Assembly: GCF_958450345.1 (NCBI RefSeq)
Contig: NC_088780.1
Coordinates: 162,112,726-162,176,725 of the forward strand
DNA length: 64,000 nt
Origin: Calliphora vicina
Lineage: Eukaryota; Arthropoda; Insecta; Diptera; Calliphoridae
Direction: 5' to 3'
The position numbers and the translations under genes were made by a program. This document shows positions 50,204 through 62,044 of the stretch, piece after piece (positions within the stretch are counted from its first letter, which is position 1; every line of letters starts with the position of its first letter). The notes under the pieces were generated by a model. The model was given only the letters and a program-made list of their open reading frames with translations, made no database searches and was not told the origin of the DNA.

Positions 50204-51360
50204 TGATTGTTGCCCTCTCAGTACATCTTGAAGAAAATCTCAACAAAACCTTAAACTTATAGATTTCTATCTAGGTATTTGTGTTAAATTCCCTTAAACT
50301 TTTGTTACCACTCATCACATGGCCAAAAACATAAATTAACCAAGTTTGTCTGTCATTTTTCTTTTCTTAATTTACACAAAATTTATGTTACATGTTTGTA
50401 GTACAACCAAAACACTATTACGAGTAAAATATCGTTGTACTCGAATGTAGTTGTAGCAATTAAAGTGTGCTTTGCGCGTGCACATCAAACTATACACTTT
50501 GGTAAACTTTTTTATTTTGTTTTGGCGGCAACATTAAAAACGAAAATACAAAAATTTCGCTTGTTCGCTTTCCTAAAAAAACTCCTCGTTTATACACAAA
50601 TAGTTGCGAATCTAAAAAACCAAAATTTAAATAAAATATATAAAAAAAGACATTATGCTAAATATTTATTGTATGTGGAATTTTTTTTTATACATATTTT
50701 ATTTCTTGTTGTGGTTTATTTAAAAAGGTGTTTTACACACATTTAAATATAAAAAAATATACGCAATACGTACGAGGAATATACTCGTAATAGTAGTACC
50801 AGCGTAAAATTCCAAATAACTTCAAAAAAAGAAGAAGAAGACTTGAGTTTGTTGGTCTTTTATTTTATTTTAAATTTAATTCTTTTTATTTTTTGTTGAG
50901 TGCTAATTTTTTATATTTTATTTTATTTAATTTTGTTTTTTTTTATATTTCTTTGATAAATTAGCGACATTATATCCAACTAACTAATATGCATGAGTTT
51001 TTGTATGTTTCAGTTTTAGTGTTGTATTGTTGTATGTTTTATGTAGTAACCGACATAAAGACATGTGTAAGGAGGATGTTTGTATGTCCAAGTGACTACA
51101 AGAAATATTATTAAAACTGTTTTTTTTTTCATTTTGTAGAAGAGGTATTTTGTTTATTCATTTTTACTTTTAATTGATTTGCATATAAATTCAAAAGATA
51201 CATACAGAAATGCTCATGTATGTAAGCAAAGAAGTGGTGAAATAAATAGCACATTTAGCGTAGATCAGCTGATCTCTTATGGAGGATCGCAAAGACACAA
51301 AACTTCTGAAAAAAATGTGTTGTCTTTTGGATCACCAAATATGTTATTAACTATTTTTGG
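50204..51360. other. Satellite right flank, no gene recognised
   Basis: Unique A+T-rich sequence with short ORFs lacking recognisable domains. Confidence 0.5.
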
Positions 51361-51436
51361 TATATAATGATCACATATCGAGCTTATTTTTCTACAAGAA
51401 ATATTATTAACGATTTAAGAAATTTCAGTTTTTTAA
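51357..51436. repeat. Detached, diverged satellite unit
   Basis: TTGGTATATAATGATCACAT, ATCGAGCTTATTTTTCT and TATTAACGATTTAAGAAATTT match the satellite unit, about 1.15 kb beyond the array. The ACATATCGAGCTTATTTTTCT variant is the one found in the very first unit of the array (43,827). Confidence 0.75.
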
Positions 51437-51725
51437 GATTTTTGCCCTGTTCCAAATCCTTTGCCCTGTAGCGGTCGGTCATCCATTAATGTCCTCAATA
51501 GATGGAAAATGTTTTTAAGTCACTGACTGATATTTTCGAACCATTTGACAATTATGGCAGATAAAATTCAACAAAATCGTTTTCCTTGCATCTCTTAGCA
51601 ACTAACATCTTACCATTCATTTTGAACATCAGGATGATCGAGACTTACGGATCTTTCTGGGATCGGTAATATCTTTCTTTATTGATTTAATATTTAATAC
51701 AGTTTATATATAATAAGTTTTATAC

Positions 51726-52140
51726 AACGAATTACGAACAGCTACGATAATACGTTCGGATGCAAAGGGTTTTGCTGAGAGTGACGAATTTTCGTAGAAA
51801 TTATTGCCCTAGCAAGAGAATATCTTGATCTAGGAAGAGATAGGGAGCCAATTTTTTTAGAAAATCTTTAGCTTGAGCGAAAGAGATGTCCATAAAAAAT
51901 CATGAACTAGAGGATAAAGCTACGGATTTCTGGTGGTGCGTTACGGCTGTACATAATCGTGTGATTACTAACACTATATTACGAACAGCTACGATAATAC
52001 GTTCGGATTAAGACGATTCTGGTGACAGGAAACTCGGATTCTTCAATACTTATCGACGGCACGATGTATCACAAGCTATAGCTCTGTTGATGCGTTTCGT
52101 CGGTACAGGATCGTGTGATAACTAAAATTATTATTTTTTA
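51726..52140. repeat. Direct repeats ~245 bp apart, old retroelement-like sequence
   Basis: ATTACGAACAGCTACGATAA followed by TACGTTCGGAT occurs at ~51,730 and ~51,974. ATCGTGTGAT(T/A)ACTAA occurs at ~51,957 and ~52,108. Identity is unclear. Confidence 0.45.
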
Positions 52141-52207
52141 GAGACTTCCAAATGAACTTAACTAAGGAGATAGTTAGTCGAAGATTCTGTGTTGACAGAC
52201 ACTTCGT

Positions 52208-52413
52208 CCTTCAACAGTCTGACGAAGCCTCGGTATTGAACAGACGACCGAAGTCTCTATATTGAACAGCTGGTCCAAGACTCTACATTGAACAGTCGGC
52301 CGAAGCTTCTGTATTAAACAGACGACTGCGGTCTGCATTGAACAGCTGGCAAAAGCATCTGTATTGATCAGACGACCGAATTCTCTGTATTGAAGAGTTG
52401 GCCGAAGCCCCTG
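52208..52413. repeat. Minisatellite of 26 bp units, about 8 copies
   Basis: Units such as TATTGAACAG plus ACGACCGAAGTCTC recur every 26 bp from 52,234 to 52,413, with one 24 bp unit. Variants at the centre (ACGACC, CTGGTC, TCGGCC, ACGACT, CTGGCA, ACGACC, TTGGCC) do not form a strict dimer. Confidence 0.85.
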
Positions 52414-52480
52414 TCTTTGCACTCGAACTAAGTCCGAGTTCCGAAAAGCAAATGACCGATTTGTATCAGTTGACTTTGAT

Positions 52481-53388
52481 AAATTAAAGAAGTGGCCACT
52501 TAAAATCCGTACGCACTGTAGTAATCATAACAAAGCTCCCAGTTATCAAAATGGAAAAAGATTTACATATATTTTTAACAAAAAATCTACCGCTTTTCTA
52601 CAATGAAAACAATGGAAAAAGAAGCTAGTGATAAAATTATGCACAAATATCTAGAAAATCCGACTTTGTCGTGTTAAAAGAAACCCAAAATATGATTTTT
52701 GGCAGATATCAGGCCAGAAATTTTACATCTCGGCAGCTCGAGGTTGTGTGGTCTTTAAATATGAATACGTAAAATTGAACAAAAATATTAATTTGGTAGG
52801 ATTTTCAGAAATGTTTTTAAAGAATTTTCAGAATTATATATGTATAAAAAGATAGTATGGAAAAGCGATTGTTGTCATTTATAAGACATCACACATCTGA
52901 TACAATATTTTAGTCGAGTTGTCATTACTCAATGACAAGATGTCATTACTCAATGACAAGTTGTCATTACTCAAATACAACTATGAAGTGGTATAATGAG
53001 AATAATATTGATGTTATTGCAAAACACATCAATTAAACAAATTGCCCAAATCTTCGTCCAATCGAGATATATTGGAGAATTGTTAAACGTAAATTGAAAA
53101 AGAGTGCAGGTACAGTAAATAACAAGATTTTGATGAGAACAAAGTGGAATAAATATGCTGGAATAACGGTAGAAGTGGGAAGTAAAGTTGTGCAGCTATT
53201 AATAGGAGGCATAAAAAGAAAGGCCAGAAAATGTATTCGAAATAAAGACACATAAACCTGCAGTTATATTTTTTTTAAAGCTTAATAATTTACCTTTAAT
53301 TTCATGTATACTATATTAACATACGTTGTTTCATTTAAAAGTTATGCTCGTTTTAATCCGTCCTGATTTTAAGTGGCCACTTCTTTAA
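52481..53388 (+). mobile_element. Tc1/mariner-superfamily relic with TTAAAGAAGTGGCCAC ends
   Basis: Inverted ends: TTAAAGAAGTGGCCACTTAA at the left and TTAAGTGGCCACTTCTTTAA at the right, next to TA. Inside, 53,040-53,263 reads as a transposase C-terminus with C-P-N-L-R-P-I-E and Y-W, then T-K-W-N-K-Y and a basic end, stopping at TAA. The R-P-I-E glutamate/tryptophan layout is that of DDE enzymes of this superfamily. A stop just before that block and the short overall length show internal deletion and decay. Exact family not assigned. Confidence 0.7.
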
Positions 53389-53389
53389 T

Positions 53390-54027
53390 ATCAAATTCAA
53401 ATGGTTGGCAAATTCTATCTTGTATGAACAGCTTTGTCAGTGTGCAGACCTTCGTTACTTATATAAAAATTATTATGAACTAAATGAGAATTACTAGGTG
53501 GTAATTTAATCTTATGATTTAAATGTTTTATTATTAAATTTATTATTTTATATTATGTATAAAAAAGCAAGCAGATACTTATCCGCATTACAAACAATGC
53601 CTCAAGAGTTTTGTATGAATCAGTTATTGTTGGGGACCTGATTGAGTGTAATAACTGGAGAGGCAATACTTTACTTTATAACCGGGATGTCAGTAGTGTT
53701 TGATATCGGAAAATAATGCAGTATTCTCATGGAGGAGGTTTTTTCACTTCAATATTTTCGATAACTAGTAACTAGTTTACATCATTATTAGCAAGTAAAC
53801 AATTTAAGACTGAAAGAAATTTGCATTAGACATTTATGTAGTCTATTTAGCTTACTTGCTTCACATTTTTAATGTATTTTGACTACAGAAAATATCAAAT
53901 GTGGTCCTAGGTTCGCAAGGCCAGTTTTGAAAGATTGGAGGAACAGATTAAAAGGAAACAATTAAAGCATGAACAAATTTTGCAATAAACATATTCTTCA
54001 CATTCTCACAATGAGTGAAAATAAAAT
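53390..54027. other. Intergenic, no gene recognised
   Basis: I see no coding signal or element ends in this stretch. Confidence 0.5.
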
Positions 54028-55155
54028 GCGCGATTTTTTTTTCCCAAATTTTACTTTTTTTAAACATTTGTACAAAATAAATTTATTCCAAGTATTGGCT
54101 ATTATTAGCTATGACCTTTTCCTATCTTTCTGTCCAAAAGAACTTATCATCTTTTGAGGTCAAGAAAAAATCAAGCCAATTTTGGATACTCTGTTCCAAA
54201 GTGAAATGTATCCCAGATATACTTCGATTGAAACAAATAGTAGTCCAACGTGGCAAGGTCTGGACTATAAAGCGTTGGAAGCAAAACTTCCCAACCTCTT
54301 CATTCTAAATAGTTTTAAACAGGTATTGCTACATGTGGTCGAGAGTTTTCATGATGGAATATTACAGTTTCATATTCTGGGCGTTTTTCGGCTAATGCTC
54401 GCTTCAATCAGTTGTTTTCGATACAGGTTCCCTGCGATGGTCCGGCCAGATTTCAGCAGCTCATAATAGATATGATCCTTTTTGGTTCCACTTAATACAA
54501 AGCATAGCCTTAGCGCCTTGTGTCGATTCGGCTGGATGGCCGGGCTTCACATACGATCTCTTACGCTTACGGGATATTGTAATAAATCCATTTTTCATCG
54601 CAAGTAATGATTCGGTTCAAAAATGATTTCCTTTTATAGCGTTCAAACATCATTTCTCTGCTTTTGGATGAATCCTGCTGCTCGCAAACATTTTGAAATA
54701 GTAGCTTGAGTAGCTCTCAATGATTTTGCAAGCCCTTGTTGAGTTTTACAGCAATCTTTATGGAGTAATGCCTCCAATTCTTGGTCTTCAAACTTTTTTG
54801 GCTGGCCTGGGCGATTTTTGTCTTCCGTGTCAAAATCACCACTTCTGAACCGCACAAACCATTTCTCGCACGTTGAAACCGATAGAACACATTCACCATA
54901 AGTTTTGGTGAATGCTGTACTTTTTTTTTAAAATAAAGAAGTAAAGCAAAACTTCCCGCATATGACGCTTTGTTGGTACAAAATTCGACATTTTCGAAGC
55001 AAACAAAAAACTTGGTTGCTTACACTATAATGTTGAATAACTAAGTGAGAATTAATAACAGATATATACTCTTTAAAATGACATACAAGTTATTAAGAAC
55101 AAAAATCGTGTTCAAAAGATACCTCATTTATTGTAAATCCTGCATTTTTAAGTCA
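54028..55155 (-). mobile_element. Mariner-family relic C
   Basis: Minus-strand fragments at 54,643-54,899 read as the N-terminal DNA-binding part (F-R-S-G-D-F-D, F-E-D-Q-E-L-E-A-L-L, S-L-R-A-T-Q-A-T-I). The C-terminal half is decayed, with no intact catalytic block. The end near 55,120-55,153 (TTGTAAATCCTGCATTTTTAA) matches relics A and B. Confidence 0.82.
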
Positions 55156-55189
55156 TACACTGGATAATACTAAATATTGATGGTCAGTT

Positions 55190-56095
55190 AAATGTTACAG
55201 TTTATAATGTACAAGAATACATTCCCAATGCAGTTGATGTTAATTCTAACTGTGATATCATCCAGCTGTTTCATGAATTATCTGTCAGTTGAAAACACGA
55301 TAGAGCCCAAACGAAAGCAGCATGTTGGCTGAAATTTTCAACACAAATACTCTCTGAACATAATTAATTATATAATGAAAATAGGTATTGACAAAACAAT
55401 GGAAACTTGTGTTTCATTTTGACAAAAATTGCCTCATCTGATTAAGGCATGATTAAACTTTAAAGTGCACTTCTACTCGGAGACCTATGGGTGCCTTGTG
55501 AATCCCTGTAAGAAGAATAAAGAAGAGATAGATAAAAAATAAAGTAAAACTAAGGTGACAATATCGGCAAAATTCATGAATACAACACAGGAGAATAATC
55601 AAGAGAACTTATCTCCCAAACTAGAGTTCCAAGTCGGGAACATTTTCCGGGGAATATTTTTTTAACGGACAAAACCAGAATGTTCTATTTCTAGAGGTTG
55701 ACATACAGTGAGCCTCAGAAGTGAGTATGCACCAAAAATTATTTGATTTTTTTTAAGATAATGAAAATCCTAAAATTTATTCATCGATGAAAATTTTAAT
55801 GTTTAGGATTGTTGGAGATTGAGTTGAATAATAGATCCGGTTGTGAAAAAAAATATTTAAGTCGGACTATAATGATTTTCTTGATCCTAAAAAAATCAAA
55901 AAATTCGCGGGTGTTTACTCACTTTTGATGCTCACTGTACATACTTACAAACAATGTTAATAACTGCGTGTTATCAACATTGTTGATAAGTAGAAGTTTC
56001 TACTGATGGAAATGTTTATAAACATGATGAATGTTGCAAGCAGTCATTACAGACTGTTACATTCAAATCATTCATGCAACTTCGTAACAATATTT
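55190..56095. repeat. Diverged, interrupted copy of the Gypsy-like LTR
   Basis: TTTATAATGTAC and GCAGTTGATGTTAATTC (55,200-55,257) match the LTR near 36,630-36,685. CTTCGTAACAATATTTT at ~56,082 matches its end. The middle is unalignable by eye and contains unrelated sequence. Confidence 0.4.
55448..55660. repeat. Dispersed repeat family, copy 1 (relative at 57,848-58,035)
   Basis: GATTAAACTTTAAAG, AAGAAGAATAAAG and GAGAACT(T/A)ATCTCCC, ending in a CGGGAA...GGGGAATATTTT block. The same order is found at 57,848-58,035, and a fragment with AAGGTCCATTGTGATTCC lies near 32,470. No coding capacity. Confidence 0.55.
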
Positions 56096-56099
56096 TAGG

Positions 56100-57847
56100 T
56101 TGTCCTGGTGTCTATGAGATGTTTATTTGAAACAAATTGAAATGTCCTTCAGTCGATCCAAAAGTGCTATTTTCTTAATTATCACTGTGTAAATCTCTTG
56201 GTAAATACAGACAGACACTGAGTCCACTACTTAATAATACTCGTACAAATTTTATTGTTAGTTTTGTTGCTTTATTAGCTTTCTGTTGTAGTTGTTTGTT
56301 GCAAGCAGTAAATAAGCAAGTAAGTAGTTTGTATCGTTAATACTTACTTATTTACTCGCTTACTGTTGTAGTTTAACGTTTGTTAATTTCTTTGTTACTG
56401 TTGTATCTGTCTGTTTTATGCGTCTGTCTGTCGGTCCGTCCGTCCGCCTGTAAGTTTCAGTGGTCATCATCATCTAAGCAAGTATCTGGCGAAGAAGATT
56501 CATTGGTATAGATTACACACACTTTTATGGCGTTAATTAGACGCATAAACTTATCGCCTTTTTATGTTTAACATTAATCAAATGTTCAAATAAATATTTA
56601 GGTTTTATTTATACACATAGTTACTCGTTTTTTTAACTATATTTTATTTGGGTTTTTGTGTTTATTTTTTTTTTAACCGAAATTAGAATCTGTTGGTAAA
56701 TTAAATTCAATTCCGAATTCTTGGTAACAGGCTCATTAACATGTTAAATAATTGCTGAATTGACATCATTTCGTTTATTTCTTTCAATTTAATTTAAAAT
56801 GAGGCCTCAGGCTATTGTTTTGTTTTAACAAAATTAATTGATTAATTAAAAAACTATTTAGACTAGCATCCACAGTAACTGTAAACAAATAGAAGGCCTT
56901 ATTTATCACTGTTGGTAAAAATAAAAAACCTAATTTATCTAGGTTTCAAGTAGCAGACGAGCGAGCAGCTTCTGTTAGAAAGATTATAATGGAAATTTGA
57001 AGGAGGATTTCAGTTTAATGTTTTTAAAAATTATATTCCAAGATTTTTTAAAATTTTCCCAGATTTTTTTTTTCGAAATCATACAACTCAATTTGCCTTA
57101 CCGTGCACAGTGTCTATCCTGTCTTGGTTTTACTTGTACTTTCCTTGTCTTCCATTTCATCTTAAATGTATTTGGTGTTTGTTAATAGAGTTTTCAGGTG
57201 TGAACATTGTATTTCTTGCCTTTAATTGATGACATTGTTGAGGAATTCCAAACAGCGTTTTTTTTTGTTTAGCTGTTTTTATAGAACTTAAGATGTTCAC
57301 TTCGATTAACGATAAAGGGTTTTGTCTTTAGCTTGTTTGTTGTTTTTGTGTTCATTCTCCTTGAGTTTTTTTGTTGTTGTTGTTTTTTATACGATTTAAG
57401 ATAACCCATTTTTTGTTCTTGTTTTAGTGAAATTTTTGTCATTCTTAAGCTTTTTTTTGTTTGCAGTGATAAAGAAATCCGTTTGACTGAAAACTAATGG
57501 TGGCTTAGTAAATATTGTAGTTTTCAGAAATTTAGCAATTTGGATGCTGTGGTAAGTTTTAATTGAATATATGAATGCTTGACTGGTAATTTAAAATAAA
57601 ATTGGGAAATACTTTCTTAAGAGACTACTCATTGGGAAATGTTTAAAAAAAAACTTATTTTTTCCGAAATTGCCCCATTGTCTATCCAAATTTCCAAGTT
57701 GAAAAGGCCTTTGAAATATCTATCTCCAATTTTCTCAAAAACTTATGTAATAATGTCATCTAGTTACAACTTATGAATGCTTGTGGTTAGAAATTATTTC
57801 AGTACTACAAGTGCTTCTATTAAAGCTTCCTAAAATGAAGCAATAAG
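56100..57847. other. Intergenic, no gene recognised
   Basis: Mostly T-rich sequence. A (GTCY)n tract (GTCTGTCTGTCGGTCCGTCC) lies at ~56,425 without a mini-me core, and a small inverted AAGTAAGTA/TACTTACTT pair lies at ~56,317-56,350. Confidence 0.5.
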
Positions 57848-58035
57848 GCTGATTAAACTTTAAAGAACAATTCTACTCTCAGATCTATAGGTCCATTGTG
57901 AATTCCTTCAAGAAGAATAAAGTGAAAACTGAGGATATAAGCAATGTTTCAATAATAGAACACGGGAGATTAATTAAGAGAACTACTCTCCCATAGTCGG
58001 GAAAATCTTCCCGGGAATATTTTGGTAGAAATTCA
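57848..58035. repeat. Dispersed repeat family, copy 2
   Basis: It carries the blocks listed for 55,448-55,660 in the same orientation, ending TCCCGGGAATATTTTGG. Confidence 0.55.
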
Positions 58036-58523
58036 CAGGAAATTTTTGTCGGGATATATGGGAATTTCTTTATTTCTGCATATATAAAACAGATTCGTTG
58101 TGATTTATTGCCAATCGAATGATTCGATTATCAGTCCAGTCACACATTTTGTTCGGAATGGTTTCAATTCCGTAGTTACAATTCCGATCGATTTCGTTTT
58201 AGGTTCTTCAGATTCCGTGTAATTTATTAATTTCAAAAACATTTAATAATTCTATATTTCTGATTTCAATTTGAACAGCGTTTTTTATATTAAAGAAAAA
58301 GTGAAGTTTTTGCTATAGAAACTTGATTAAAAATTTTAGAAAAACAAAGAAATATCAATTCCAATTTCAAACTGGAAAATGGTTTCATTCCGAAAGAAAT
58401 TTTCGTTTTACTTTTTCTGAAGAAGCAAAAAACGGAATTAATTTCACTTTCGAATGGAATAAAATTCTGTGACAGGCCTGTATATTCATCGATTTAGCAA
58501 CAGAAAATCAGCTGACACCCTAT

Positions 58524-59168
58524 GGCCGGTCAAGCCCGACCATATAATACCCTACACTAAGTAAATGTGCAAAAACATTTTTTATTCGTGACTGATTTTC
58601 GGAAGTGGGCCTTATATGGGAGCTATGATCAATTATGGACCGATCACCATGAAATTAGGTCGTGTGATTTATGTCTATATGAAAGTAAACTATGTTGAAT
58701 TTTGTATGTATACCAACATTTTTAACAGATTTATGCACGTTAAAGTGATTTTCGGAGGCGAGTCTATATGGGAGCTATGACTAATTATGGACCGATTGTA
58801 ACAAAATTTGGTGACATGAATTTTGTATATATAAAATTTATTTGGAGCGGAATTTGTGGAGATACATATATAAATTAAACATTTATGACCGATAAAGTTC
58901 AATTTCGGAAGGACATTTGTATGGGAGCTAGGTGAAATAATGGACCGATTTCAGCCAGTTTCAATAGGCTTGGTCCGAAAAAAATAATATGTACCAAATT
59001 TGATCGAAATATCTTAAAAATTGCGAACTGTACTTTGCGCACAAGGTTTATATGGACAGACAGCCAGCCAGACGGACGGACATCGTTTAATCGAAAGTGA
59101 ATATAAGTCGATCGGTATACTTTAAGGTGGGTGTTAGACTAATATTTTTGGGCGTTACAAACATCTAC
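58524..59168 (-). mobile_element. Second mini-me-like family, reversed copy
   Basis: It begins GGTCAAGCCCGACCATATAA, the reverse complement of the terminal palindrome of the copy at 23,934-24,587. It runs through CATAGCTCC-type blocks, the GACGGACGGACATCG tract and GTCGATCGGTATACTTTAAG to GGGCGTTACAAAC. The far terminal segment is missing, so it is truncated at that end. Confidence 0.75.
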
Positions 59169-59169
59169 G

Positions 59170-60383
59170 ATGCTTTCTTCCCTGCACATCTTATATTAGT
59201 TCGAATTACCGTTGTATATTTTTTTGCCCTGAAGTATTCAGGCCCTAGAAATCCTACAGTCCAATATGCTCCTCCAAAACGGTTTAGTCCTGAGCAAAAT
59301 CTACACCAATACAATCCTGTGTTAGTGGCTAAGTGGTGGTTTCACCAATTCCTATCTTATCTCCCAGGATAATTCTGCGTTATGTAAATGAATAAAATCT
59401 CTCAAATGTTTTGTGAATCCTTTAAACTAAACTCCTTTAACCCCTTACAGTCTGCTATGATAAATTGTTTATTCGTACGTTAGATGATGTTTGTTTTTTA
59501 TATTTTTGTTTGTTTGTTAATGACACAGCCATTACTTTTAAAAGAAAACCAAATTGTCAGTTGCTGGTGGTCCAAACAATTGATTTTTATATTGAAAATT
59601 GAACTCGTTTGCATACGTTTAAAAAACATTTCATACATACAATATTGTTTTGTATTGAACTCGTATTGCACGAATATCGATTGTCTTGTACTCGTTCGTA
59701 TGTTTGTTTGTTTATTTATATGCAACTGAGAAGGAGGAGGATCTGTGTGAGTATTTATTTGCCGTGGGTCTGGTCTTTTTGCTGTGTTCTACTACTTCAG
59801 GGATACAATTATCAAAAACAGTCTCCTGAGAGTATAGCGCGCATATTAAGTGTGTGGACCATTGTTTTCTGGAAATCTGAAAACACAAACAACTAAACAA
59901 AACAAAACAAACGACAACAAAGACAGACACTCGAAAAAAAACAAAACAAAAAAGCGCAGAATTCTGGAATATATTCAAAACGTTCTATAATAAATTTCCA
60001 AATAACAAAATACAATTCATAGTCGTAAAACAAGGCAAGGTGCAGGACATACATATGTAAAACATGTTATTTTCAGTTTCATCATTATGTTGAGAGCATC
60101 TGTGAATGCACTGAAAGAAATATAAAGATAATTTAGTCAAATGCATTTGTTTGTTTGAGATTTAAAAACTTTTCTTAATAATGAAAGGTTTGCAAAATGA
60201 TTTCAGACTTTTTGATATAAATTTTATTTACTTCTATCATAAAAAACGTTTTATGACAAATCCTATAAATTTCTTCAATCTGAAATCTATCTTAAATCTC
60301 AACTTTTTGAATTTTTTTTTAAATTCCCATCTCAAAACACTTTTTCCTATAGGTTTCTTTACATTGTTCAAATATTCCAATGT
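59170..60383. other. Intergenic, no gene recognised
   Basis: Short ORFs without domains, plus AAACAAAACAAAACAAAC-type simple sequence at 59,885-59,955. Confidence 0.5.
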
Positions 60384-60392
60384 GACCACTTA

Positions 60393-60588
60393 GGTTAGGT
60401 TAGGTTTCCAGGCAGCCGCGAAATGAAGGAAAAAGAAGAGCAGCTCACGTGGGTCCAAGCAATGGTCCCTTTGTGTTACCTGAAAGTAGAAGAAAACAGA
60501 AGAAAGAGGGACAGATATAAATGAAAACAGAGAAGGAGAAGATTGAAAAAGTTAAGAAGGAGATGTCCGAAGAATGAGATAGGGAGGA
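60393..60588 (+). mobile_element. 196 bp insertion with TTAGG-like head and 9 bp target duplication
   Basis: GACCACTTA flanks both sides (60,384-60,392 and 60,589-60,597). The insert starts GGTTAGGTTAGGTTT and is purine-rich and less A+T-rich than its surroundings. It has no terminal inverted repeats and no coding potential. A short retroposon is likely; no family is recognised. Confidence 0.55.
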
Positions 60589-61193
60589 GACCACTTAAAT
60601 ATTAAATCTTTTCACTAAGACTCAATTTTTATTTTCGAAAGAAAATTTATTTGAACAAATTTGTATGAAAACTATTCGAAAGAATTTTAAAAACTGAGTG
60701 TTTTTCATACAATTTTTTTCGACTCATTTTTCTTTCGACATCATGGGCTGTTCGTTATATATTATAGTTAGTATTTGACATTGTTTGCTGTAACGAAAGT
60801 AATGTAAGATCAAATAAATTATTACTGAAATTAGTGATTATTTTCGAAATGTTTGATAGTTGTGAATAATTTGTTTTTTACAGTGTATTTAAACAATCAA
60901 TGTTTGGTGTGTTGGTGGCGTCGGAAAATGGTATATTGTAAAAATATAAAATGACTTTGGCTAACGGCGATTAAATAATGCACTACTAAAATTAATATTC
61001 ATTAGCTTAGACACCATAGTCGCTAAATATACTTTCTATGAAAACTTAGAATAATAAAAAATCCTCTTTACACAAAGTTATAAGTTATATCAAAAAGTTA
61101 TTTTAAAACAGTTATTGTGTAACTTTAAAAATAAAAATCCATCTAAAACAGTTATTTTCAATGTAAAAATAAAAGTTTGGATGAAACTGTTAA

Positions 61194-61471
61194 CCCTCCG
61201 TTAGTTGCAATCATTTTCAATCGAGACTAGTCGCAATGTATCAAATTGATATCAATAAAAAAAGGAGCGTTTGAAAATAATCTCTTCACTTTTTATTTCG
61301 AAAACATAAAAACAATATTAAATTCAAAGTATTTAAAAGAGCAATAAAAATAAAATTGCAGTAAAAATATATTTTTATCAAAAAATAGCTTAAAATTTAG
61401 GGTGTTTAAAAAAATTTACAATAAAACTTTGTTTGCCTACATCAACCAGATAAGTTGCGACTAATGGAGGG
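61194..61471. mobile_element. piggyBac-type MITE, 278 bp
   Basis: TTAA lies on both sides (61,190-61,193 and 61,472-61,475). The ends are CCCTCCGTTAGTTGCAA and TTGCGACTAATGGAGGG. A TTAA target with CCC/GGG ends marks piggyBac-type elements. The sequence differs from the MITE at 29,200-29,433, so this is a second family. Confidence 0.75.
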
Positions 61472-61529
61472 TTAAAAATGGAGTTTTAATTTGCCGAAAA
61501 TAATACTCATTTGAAGAGTTTTATTTCCC

Positions 61530-61680
61530 CGTCATTATTATAAAACTCACTTGAGGAGTTTTATTTTTTCCGTTAGAAAATAAAACTCATTTAATGTAAA
61601 TTAACGCCTAAGCTTGCCGCTGAGTTTTATTTTCTGACCGGAAAAATAAAACTCCTCAAATGAGTTTTTTTTTATGACGG
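61530..61680. repeat. Foldback MITE, ~150 bp
   Basis: AAAACTCACTTGAGGAGTTT and AGAAAATAAAACTCA at the left; the reverse complements TGAGTTTTATTTTCT and AAACTCCTCAAATGAGTTTT at the right. The outer CCGTCAT / ATGACGG pair extends the arms. Confidence 0.7.
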
Positions 61681-62044
61681 CTAATTACGTTAAAAAATAA
61701 CTGTTAACTGTGGAGTTGAGAGCGTTTTTTTAATATCTCCATAGATCCGAAAGAGAATTCAATACGACTCTATTGGTATATGACAGTATAGGTCATCGTT
61801 GATTCTAACATGGAGAGTTTTTGAGTTTAAATTGTCTGGATAACCGTTATTTACGGTCCCTGATAATGATAAATGGATTTATTTGTTAATAAAAGTTAGA
61901 AACTATTTTTAAATTTTCTGATGACAAAGACATCCCAGGAAAATTGATAGAACTTGTTCTAAAATAATAAGTTCTGAAATGAGTGAACAGGGAATATAAA
62001 ATTTGGGAAACGAATCTTTTTACAAAAACGTTTTCATATTAGGT

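Noticed and set aside
52174..52422. 82-codon minus-strand ORF over the minisatellite
   Set aside because: The 26 bp unit is not a multiple of three, so the translation does not repeat as a protein motif; it is open by chance.
60391..60407. Telomere repeat remnant (TTAGG)
   Set aside because: There are only about three repeats at the head of a 196 bp insert flanked by a target duplication, and flies do not use TTAGG telomeres.
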